This document shows, piece by piece, positions 15,762 through 21,795 of a stretch of DNA of 21,795 nt. The translations under genes and the position numbers were made by a program. Within the stretch, counting starts at the first letter, position 1, and each line of letters begins with the position of its first letter. The notes under the pieces are model-generated. The model saw only the letters and a list, made by a program, of their open reading frames with translations, was not told where the DNA came from and searched no databases. The DNA is from Anianibacter sp965662745 (GTDB lineage Bacteria; Pseudomonadota; Alphaproteobacteria; Rhodobacterales; Rhodobacteraceae), in assembly GCA_965662745.1 (NCBI GenBank), contig CBFIJK010000059.1, forward strand, positions 1-21,795, given 5' to 3'.

Positions 15762-17033
15762 TTACTCCAGCTTCGCCGCGCGGGCGTTCAGCATGTCCTG
15801 GGTCACAAGAACGATGCCGTTCTCGGTGCGGCGGAACCACTTTTCGTCCTCATCCTTGTCCTCACCGATCACAAGGCCCTTGGGTATTTCGACGCCTTTA
15901 TCCAGAACGCAATTGGACAGTCGCGCGTCGCGGTTCACAGTGACATAGGGCAGCGCGACAACATGGTTCATCTCGGAAAAGCTGTGGGTCCGGCAGCCCG
16001 TGAAGAGCAGTGAATTGCGGATTTGCGAGCCCGAGATGATGCAGTTGCCCGACACCATGGACGAGATCGCCGATCCGCGCCTGTCCGCCTCGTCATGGAT
16101 GAACTTCGCGGGCGGCAGGATTTCGGCGTAAGTCCAGATCGGCCAGCTGTTGTCATAGAGATCAAGCTTTGGCGTGAAATCGGTGAGATCGATATTGGCG
16201 CGCCAGAAGGCGTCGATGGTGCCGACATCGCGCCAGTACGGCTCGTCCTCAACCCCGGTGGTCACGCAGCTTTCGGAAAACAGATGCGCCATCGCCTTGC
16301 CGTTCTTGACGATGTCGGGGATCAGGTCATGGCCGAAGTCATGGCTGGAATTGGGATCCTCGGCATCGCGAGAAAGAAGGTCGCGCAGGAAATTCCAGTT
16401 GAAAACGTAGATGCCCATCGAGGCGAGCGCATGGTCCGGATCGCCGGGCATCGCAGGCGGATCGGCGGGCTTTTCCAGAAATTCGGTGATCTGGCGATTG
16501 GCATCCACGGCCATCACGCCGAAGGCCGTCGCCTCCATCCTCGGCACCGTCAGGCAACCCACGGTCACGTCCGCGCCGGTTTCGACGTGCTGGCGCAGCA
16601 TCACCTCGTAGTCCATCTTGTAGATGTGATCGCCGGCAAGGATGATGACGTAATCCACATCATAGCTGTCGACGATGTCGATGTTCTGGGTCACGGCATC
16701 GGCGGTCCCGAGATACCATTTCTCTTCGCTCACGCGCTGCGAGGCGGGCAGGATATCGAGGTATTCGTTGCGTTCGGCGCGGAAGAAGGACCAGCCGCGC
16801 TGGCAGTGGCGGATCAGCGAATGCGCCTTGTATTGCGTCGCGATCGCCATCTTGCGGATGCCGGAATTCAGCGCATTGGACAGCGCGAAGTCGATGATCC
16901 GCGTCTTGCCGCCGAAAAACACGGCCGGTTTCGCGCGCTTGTCGGTCAGTTCCTTCAGGCGGCTCCCCCGTCCGCCCGCAAGGACAAAGGCCATGGCCCG
17001 GCTCGACAAGCGTGTGTTTGGCGTTGGTTTCAT
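15762..17033 (-). CDS. glgC: Glucose-1-phosphate adenylyltransferase (ADP-glucose pyrophosphorylase)
   Basis: It makes ADP-glucose and pyrophosphate from ATP and glucose-1-phosphate, the committed and normally allosteric step of glycogen synthesis. The 423 residues contain the nucleotide loop LAGGRGSRL (18-26) and KPAVFFGGKTRIIDF, a region normally involved in activator and substrate contacts. LAGDH carries catalytic D135, and FLEKP carries the glucose-1-P lysine K188. The C-terminal left-handed beta-helix includes SGNCIISGSQIRNSLLF. ATG 17033 has AGGGGG four to five bases upstream and lies 19 bases after the glgB stop. The effector (commonly fructose phosphates or pyruvate in this group) cannot be read from the sequence alone. 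Confidence 0.98.
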   Translation of the reverse strand: MKPTPNTRLSSRAMAFVLAGGRGSRLKELTDKRAKPAVFFGGKTRIIDFALSNALNSGIRKMAIATQYKAHSLIRHCQRGWSFFRAERNEYLDILPASQRVSEEKWYLGTADAVTQNIDIVDSYDVDYVIILAGDHIYKMDYEVMLRQHVETGADVTVGCLTVPRMEATAFGVMAVDANRQITEFLEKPADPPAMPGDPDHALASMGIYVFNWNFLRDLLSRDAEDPNSSHDFGHDLIPDIVKNGKAMAHLFSESCVTTGVEDEPYWRDVGTIDAFWRANIDLTDFTPKLDLYDNSWPIWTYAEILPPAKFIHDEADRRGSAISSMVSGNCIISGSQIRNSLLFTGCRTHSFSEMNHVVALPYVTVNRDARLSNCVLDKGVEIPKGLVIGEDKDEDEKWFRRTENGIVLVTQDMLNARAAKLE

Positions 17034-17052
17034 GGATCCCCCTATGCGCAGG

Positions 17053-19260
17053 TCAGTCCTGCACGAATATCACGGCCGAAAGCGGCGGTATGACCAGCTC
17101 GGCCGAATGCGTCTGGTTCATCCAGGGCGTATCCTCGGGTGTGACGCTGCCGCCATTGCCGCGATTTCCGCCGCCATAGACGCCTGCATCTGTATTGAGC
17201 GCCTCGCGCCACGTGCCCCCCGACGGAAAGCCGGTCCGATAGGCCGGGCGTTCGACGGGCGTCATGTTCAGGACGACAACCACCGGCTTGTCGCCCGTGT
17301 TGCCCTTGCGCAGATAGGCGTAGACCGAGTTCTCGGCGTCGTTGACCTCCAGCCAGTCAAAGCCCTCGGGCCGCGTGTCGTTCACATGCAGCGCAGGCGT
17401 GCCCCGATAAAGATGGTTCAGATCGCGGATCAGCGTCTGGATGCCTTTATGCGGCGCGCCGTCGAGAAGATGCCAGTCGAGCGATTTGTTGTGGTTCCAT
17501 TCCGCCCATTGCGCGAATTCCTGACCCATGAACAAAAGCTTCTTGCCGGGATGCGTCCACATGTAGCCGTAATAGGCGCGCAGGTTCGCGAATTTTTCCC
17601 AGTCATTGCCGGGCATCTTCGAGATCATGGATCCCTTGCCGTGCACCACCTCGTCATGGCTGATCGGCAGGATGTAGTTTTCCGAATAGGCGTAGGTCAG
17701 CGCGAAGCTGAGATCGTGGTGATGGTGGCGGCGGTGGATCGGGTCTTTCTCGATATACCGCAGGGTGTCGTTCATCCAGCCCATGTTCCACTTGAAGCCA
17801 AAGCCAAGCCCGCCATGGTCCACCGGGCGCGACACGCCGGGAAAGGCCGTCGATTCCTCGGCCACAGTCAGGATGCCGGGGCATTCACCATAGGTGACGG
17901 TGTTCATCGTCTCTAGCAGCGAGATCGCTTCGTAATTCTCGCGTCCGCCATCCTTGTTGGGGATCCATTCGTCCGCCTTGCGGCTGTAATCGCGGTAGAG
18001 CATCGAGGCGACGGCGTCGACGCGCAGCCCGTCGACATGAAATTCCTTCAGCCAATACAGCGCGTTTGACATGAGGTAATTGGCAACCTCGATGCGCCCG
18101 TAATTGTAAATCAGCGTGTTCCAGTCCTGGTGGAACCCCTCACGCGGATCGGCGTGTTCATAAAGCGCCGTGCCGTCGAACTGCGCCAGGCCATGGGCGT
18201 CGGTGGGGAAATGCCCCGGCACCCAGTCCATGATGACGCCAAGCCCCGCGCCATGGGCGGCGTCGATGAAGGCCGCGTATTCGGCGGGGGTGCCGTGGCG
18301 GATGGTGGGGGCAAAAAGGCCAACGGGCTGATAGCCCCAGCTGCCGTCGAAGGGAAATTCGCCAACCGGCATCAGCTCGATATGGGTGAATCCCATCTCG
18401 GCGACATAGCTGACCAAGTCTTCGGCCAGTTCAAGATAGCTGAGCGGGCGCATGCCTTCGTTGGCGCGCTTCCAGCTGCTGAGATGCACCTCGTAGACCG
18501 AAATCGGGGCGTCAACGGCATGCGCCTCATGGCGCGCATCCAGCCAGCCCTTGTCGTTCCAGTCATGGGTGCCGATGCGGCGCACGACGCTGGCTGTCGC
18601 GGGCGGATGTTCGGACCCGAAGCCGACAGGATCGGACTTGAGCGGCATCATCTGCCCGCCCATCCCACGGATTTCGTATTTATAGCTTTCACCTTCGCCG
18701 AGACCGGGGATGAAAATCTCCCACACGCCTGTGGCGCCGCGCTGGCGCATAGGGTTGCGGCGCCCGTCCCAGGTGTTGAAATCCCCGACGACCGACACGC
18801 GTTCGGCATTGGGCGCCCAGACGGCGAAGGACACGCCATCTGCGCCCTCATGCGTCATCAGATGCGCGCCAAGCACTTGCCAGATATGCCGGTGCGTACC
18901 CTCGCCCAGCAGGTATTCGTCCATCTCGCCCATGACGGGGCCATAGCGATAGGGATCGTCATAGTCCCAGGTCGCGTCGGGCGTTGTCACGCGGATGCGG
19001 TAGTCTTTCGCGCGGCCCGGCTTGCCAATGAAAAAGCCGCGGACCTCGGGGACTTCTTCCATGGGGAAGGTCTTGGACTTCGTCACAAGCTCCATCGCGG
19101 TCGCGTCGGGGACAAAGGCGCGAACGACCGTGGTGCGCCCTGCCGTGTGACGTCCAAGAACCGAGAAGGGATCGCCGTGCAGCCCGGCAGCGATACCATG
19201 CGCCGCGTCCAGATCGACCAGCGTGCCTACGCCTTGAGCTTCGCGTTTTGCCGTTGCCAC
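17053..19260 (-). CDS. glgB: 1,4-alpha-glucan branching enzyme
   Basis: It cuts alpha-1,4 chains and re-attaches them as alpha-1,6 branches. The 735 residues comprise an N-terminal beta module (about 20-125), a CBM48 module (about 140-240, with VWAPNAERVSVVGDFN) and a GH13_9 barrel. Catalytic residues are D415 in GLRVDAVASMLYRDY, E468 in TVAEEST and D536 in PISHDEVVHGKGS. GFKWNMGWMNDTLRYI is a hallmark of branching enzymes. The full-length N1-N2 arrangement matches the Escherichia coli type. The start is GTG 19260, fixed by AAAGGGGG (19273-19266) five bases upstream. It lies 31 bases after the glgP stop, with no terminator between, so it is cotranscribed. Confidence 0.98.
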   Translation of the reverse strand: MATAKREAQGVGTLVDLDAAHGIAAGLHGDPFSVLGRHTAGRTTVVRAFVPDATAMELVTKSKTFPMEEVPEVRGFFIGKPGRAKDYRIRVTTPDATWDYDDPYRYGPVMGEMDEYLLGEGTHRHIWQVLGAHLMTHEGADGVSFAVWAPNAERVSVVGDFNTWDGRRNPMRQRGATGVWEIFIPGLGEGESYKYEIRGMGGQMMPLKSDPVGFGSEHPPATASVVRRIGTHDWNDKGWLDARHEAHAVDAPISVYEVHLSSWKRANEGMRPLSYLELAEDLVSYVAEMGFTHIELMPVGEFPFDGSWGYQPVGLFAPTIRHGTPAEYAAFIDAAHGAGLGVIMDWVPGHFPTDAHGLAQFDGTALYEHADPREGFHQDWNTLIYNYGRIEVANYLMSNALYWLKEFHVDGLRVDAVASMLYRDYSRKADEWIPNKDGGRENYEAISLLETMNTVTYGECPGILTVAEESTAFPGVSRPVDHGGLGFGFKWNMGWMNDTLRYIEKDPIHRRHHHHDLSFALTYAYSENYILPISHDEVVHGKGSMISKMPGNDWEKFANLRAYYGYMWTHPGKKLLFMGQEFAQWAEWNHNKSLDWHLLDGAPHKGIQTLIRDLNHLYRGTPALHVNDTRPEGFDWLEVNDAENSVYAYLRKGNTGDKPVVVVLNMTPVERPAYRTGFPSGGTWREALNTDAGVYGGGNRGNGGSVTPEDTPWMNQTHSAELVIPPLSAVIFVQD

Positions 19261-19291
19261 ACTGTCCCCCTTTGAGGATTGACGTAGAGCC

Positions 19292-21685
19292 TTAGAACGC
19301 TGCTTCCACCGACCAGATGTCTTTCATGTACCCCCGGATTGTCCGATCCGACGAGAAGAATCCGACGCGCGCGGTGTTGGCGGCTGCCTTCTTTTGCCAG
19401 CCTGCCCGGTCCCGCCATGCGATGTCCACCTCTGCTTGCGCAGCGGCATAGGCGGCGTAATCCGAGGCGACGAGGAACGGATCATGGTTCCAGATCCGGT
19501 CGAGCAGCCCGTTGTAGCGCGTGGGATCGCCCGGCGAGAACGTGCCTTCGGCCAGAAGCTGAAGCACCGTCTGCAGCTCTTCGCAGTCGCCGATGGCCTT
19601 GCGCGCGTGATCGCGCGTCTCGCGGCGGGCCATCGCTTCGGGCGTGGTCATGCCGAAGAGAAAGAAGTTCTCGGCCCCGACCTTTTCGCGGATTTCCACA
19701 TTCGCACCATCAAGCGTGCCGATGGTCAGCGCTCCGTTCAGCGCGAATTTCATGTTGCCGGTGCCCGACGCTTCCTTGCCCGCCGTCGAGATTTGTTCGG
19801 ACAAATCCGCCGCCGGGATCAGCCGTTCGGCCATCGAGACGTTGTAGTTCGGCGGATAAAGCACCGTCAGCCGTCCCGCGACCACGGGGTCTTTGTTCAC
19901 CACGGCGGCGACGTCGTTGATCAGCCGGATGGTTTCCTTGGCCTCGACATAACCGGGTGCCGCCTTGCCGCCGAAGATGCGCACGCGGGGGACGATATCG
20001 GCGGTCGGGTCTTCATGGATGCGGTGCCAGACGGCGATGGTCTGGAGGATGTTCATCAGCTGGCGCTTGTATTCGTGGATGCGCTTGATCTGCACATCGA
20101 ACAGCGCATCGGGGTCGATGCGGTGCCCCATACTGCCCTCGACCCATTCGGCCAGGGCGACCTTGTTCTTGCGTTTTGCCGCGCCGAAAGCCTCAAGGAA
20201 GGCGCCATCGTCGAGGTGCGGCTCCAACGCCTCAAGCCGGTCAAGATCACCCTCCCAGCCCGGCCCGATGGTGTCCGTCACGAGGCGAGAGAGCGCAGGG
20301 TTCGCCAGCTTCAGCCAGCGGCGCGGGGTGATGCCGTTGGTTTCATTCACGATCCGGCCGGGATGCAGGCGGTTGAGATCGGCGAAGACGGTATCCTTCA
20401 CCAGATCGGTATGCAGCGCGGAGACGCCGTTCACCTTATGCGCGGTGATGAACGAAAGTTCGCCCATCTTGACCTGGTCATGTTCGACAATGGCCGTGCC
20501 CGCCGGGCGGTCCGGATGCTGGGCGGCATGGGCCGCATCAATCGCCTCGATGATTTCCATGTGGCGCGGCAGGACGTTGCCGATCGTCCAGGTCTGCCAG
20601 CGTTCCAGCGCCTCGGGCAGAAGGGTATGGTTGGTGTAGCCAAGCACCGATTGCGCGATCTCGAACGCCTCGTCGAACGCAATCCCGTCCTCGTCCATCA
20701 GGATGCGGATCAGTTCCGGCCCGGCCAGCGCCGGATGCGTATCGTTCATCTGGATGGCGACGAAATCGCCAAGCTTGCGGATATCGCCGTGGTTCGACCG
20801 GAACCGGCGCAGGATGTCCTGCACGGCCGCGGCGACGAGGAAATATTCCTGCTTGAGACGCAGTTCCTTGCCGGCCTCGGTCGTGTCGTCGGGATAAAGA
20901 ACGCGGCTGATGGTGCGCGCCAACGCCTCCGGCTCGGCAGCGGCGGCATAATCGCCCGCGTTGAACCGGTCGAGATCAAAGAGCGTCGTCGGCGTTGCGG
21001 CCCAAAGGCGCAGAGTGTTCGCCCAGCGGCCTTTCCAGCCGATGATCGGCGTGTCATGGGCCGAGGCAATGACGCTTTCGCCCGGCACCCAGACGCGGCG
21101 ACCGTCCCGGTCCTCGACATGGCCCTTGAAGCCGATCTCATAGGCCGCTTCCGGGCGCTCAAATTCCCAGGCGTGGTTCTGCGCCAGCCAGTCTTCGGGC
21201 GCTTCGACCTGGTGGCCGCCCTGAAAGCGTTGGCGGAACAGGCCATGCTCATAGCGGATGCCATAGCCCATGGCGGGCACGCCCATCGTGGCCATGGATT
21301 CCATGAAGCAGGCCGCCAGCCGCCCCAGACCGCCATTGCCGAGCGCGGCGTCGGGTTCATCCTCGATCAATACGCTCAGATCCTGCCCCAGCGCCGCCAT
21401 TGCCTCTTCGGCGGTCTCGCGCAGGCCCAGATTGACGGCGGCGTCTTCCAGAAGCCGCCCGATCAGGAATTCCAGCGACAGATAATAGACGCGCTTGCGA
21501 TCCTCGCCATAGGTCTTGCGGGTCGCTTCGAACCACGGTTCGACGATCTGGTCGCGCAGCGCAAAGCTCAGCGCCATGCGCCAGTCATAGACGCTGGCAT
21601 GGACCTCGTCCTTGCCCAGAGTAAAGGTCAGATGCGTCTTGATGGCTGCCTGCAATTCGGCGGCGGTCAGGGCCGGTGCGCTCAC
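19292..21685 (-). CDS. glgP: Glycogen/starch/alpha-glucan phosphorylase
   Basis: It releases glucose-1-phosphate from the non-reducing ends of glycogen using pyridoxal phosphate. The 797 residues are normal for the GT35 family. The PLP site EASGTGNMKFALNG has the Schiff-base lysine at about 646. IQMNDTHPALAGPELIRILMD, HVEDRDGRRVW and the C-terminal FSSDRTIRGYMKDIW are also family hallmarks. I choose GTG 21685 because AAAAGGA (21699-21693) lies seven bases upstream and the next residues, SAPALTAAELQ, look like a normal N-terminus. The frame runs open to a TTG at 21730, but that would start inside the large inverted repeat. It is the first gene visible in the glycogen operon, so the promoter probably lies in 21686-21795 or just beyond the window. 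Confidence 0.97.
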   Translation of the reverse strand: MSAPALTAAELQAAIKTHLTFTLGKDEVHASVYDWRMALSFALRDQIVEPWFEATRKTYGEDRKRVYYLSLEFLIGRLLEDAAVNLGLRETAEEAMAALGQDLSVLIEDEPDAALGNGGLGRLAACFMESMATMGVPAMGYGIRYEHGLFRQRFQGGHQVEAPEDWLAQNHAWEFERPEAAYEIGFKGHVEDRDGRRVWVPGESVIASAHDTPIIGWKGRWANTLRLWAATPTTLFDLDRFNAGDYAAAAEPEALARTISRVLYPDDTTEAGKELRLKQEYFLVAAAVQDILRRFRSNHGDIRKLGDFVAIQMNDTHPALAGPELIRILMDEDGIAFDEAFEIAQSVLGYTNHTLLPEALERWQTWTIGNVLPRHMEIIEAIDAAHAAQHPDRPAGTAIVEHDQVKMGELSFITAHKVNGVSALHTDLVKDTVFADLNRLHPGRIVNETNGITPRRWLKLANPALSRLVTDTIGPGWEGDLDRLEALEPHLDDGAFLEAFGAAKRKNKVALAEWVEGSMGHRIDPDALFDVQIKRIHEYKRQLMNILQTIAVWHRIHEDPTADIVPRVRIFGGKAAPGYVEAKETIRLINDVAAVVNKDPVVAGRLTVLYPPNYNVSMAERLIPAADLSEQISTAGKEASGTGNMKFALNGALTIGTLDGANVEIREKVGAENFFLFGMTTPEAMARRETRDHARKAIGDCEELQTVLQLLAEGTFSPGDPTRYNGLLDRIWNHDPFLVASDYAAYAAAQAEVDIAWRDRAGWQKKAAANTARVGFFSSDRTIRGYMKDIWSVEAAF

Positions 21686-21692
21686 GGGGTCG

Positions 21693-21699
21693 TCCTTTT
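21693..21699 (-). promoter_or_regulatory. Ribosome binding site deciding the glgP start
   Basis: On the minus strand AAAAGGA ends seven bases before the GTG at 21685. This spacing is ideal, while the upstream in-frame TTG at 21730 lies within the inverted-repeat loop and has no such site. It therefore favours the shorter glgP reading. Confidence 0.7.
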
Positions 21700-21712
21700 C
21701 TTGGCTTTCGAA

Positions 21713-21754
21713 AGAGGTAGCGGCTTCCAAACCGGTGTGGAAGCCGCTACCTCT
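21713..21754. repeat. Near-perfect 42-bp inverted repeat upstream of glgP
   Basis: AGAGGTAGCGGCTTCC (21713-21728) is the exact reverse complement of GGAAGCCGCTACCTCT (21739-21754). The 10-base centre AAACCGGTGT contains the palindrome ACCGGT on the same axis. Over the 21-base half-site only one pair (21730/21737) fails to match. A second perfect palindrome, CTTTCGAAAG (21705-21714), overlaps its edge. It sits 28 bases upstream of the glgP GTG. It could be an operator, for example for a LacI-type regulator that favours a central CG, or a 16-base-pair RNA hairpin in the leader or at the end of an upstream gene. The lack of a T-run argues mildly against a simple terminator. Confidence 0.85.
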
Positions 21755-21795
21755 GGCCTATCGCGAAAACCCGGGATGGGCTGGGGGCACGGCGG

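Noticed and set aside
9773..19275. Several long plus-strand open frames (9773-11911, 12547-13959, 14295-15707, 16023-17093, 16675-17916, 18130-19275) opposite the glycogen genes
   Set aside because: Each lies antisense to a gene with complete family motifs, lacks its own motifs and shows the same composition bias typical of shadow frames.
1..21795. CRISPR arrays, tRNA or rRNA genes, insertion sequences, prophage or toxin-antitoxin genes
   Set aside because: No spaced direct repeats, cloverleaf-like segments, transposase or integrase motifs were seen. The window is nearly filled by metabolic and secretion genes.

Overview
The window is high-GC bacterial chromosome with tightly packed genes, GTG/TTG starts and frequent ATGA/GTGA/TAATG overlaps. 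Protein sequences and gene order point to an alphaproteobacterium, most likely a Rhodobacteraceae (Roseobacter-type) member; this is inferred from sequence style only, with no database search. There are thirteen convincing protein genes. All but one lie on the minus strand. I see no RNA genes, insertion sequences, phage genes or CRISPR arrays.

Region 1 (1-4909, minus strand) is a three-gene type I secretion operon, transcribed as outer-membrane TolC-family protein, ABC exporter with a cysteine-less C39-like N-terminal domain, then HlyD-family adaptor. The genes overlap by a few bases. The layout resembles LapE/LapB/LapC-type exporters of large repeat-rich adhesins, but no cargo gene is inside the window. 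About 330 bases upstream (4910-5239) hold no gene and probably the operon promoter.

Region 2 (5240-8612) is a compact module: a cytochrome P450 followed 10 bases later by a glutamine-synthetase-family ligase (both minus strand), and a divergently transcribed class I glutamine amidotransferase-like hydrolase 78 bases away. A gamma-glutamyl ligase, an oxygenase and a putative gamma-glutamyl hydrolase together suggest gamma-glutamylation-dependent oxidation of an amine. This is the best candidate in the window for an undescribed pathway.

Region 3 (8588-21795, minus strand) is a seven-gene glycogen operon in the order glgP, glgB, glgC, glgA, glgX, pgm, then an amylosucrase. It covers ADP-glucose supply, chain elongation, branching, debranching, phosphorolysis and glucose-1-P/glucose-6-P interconversion. 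The amylosucrase would additionally make alpha-1,4-glucan directly from sucrose. A near-perfect 42-bp inverted repeat lies just upstream of glgP. A GC-rich hairpin lies between pgm and the amylosucrase gene. The amylosucrase gene and the hydrolase of region 2 converge and overlap by 25 bases.
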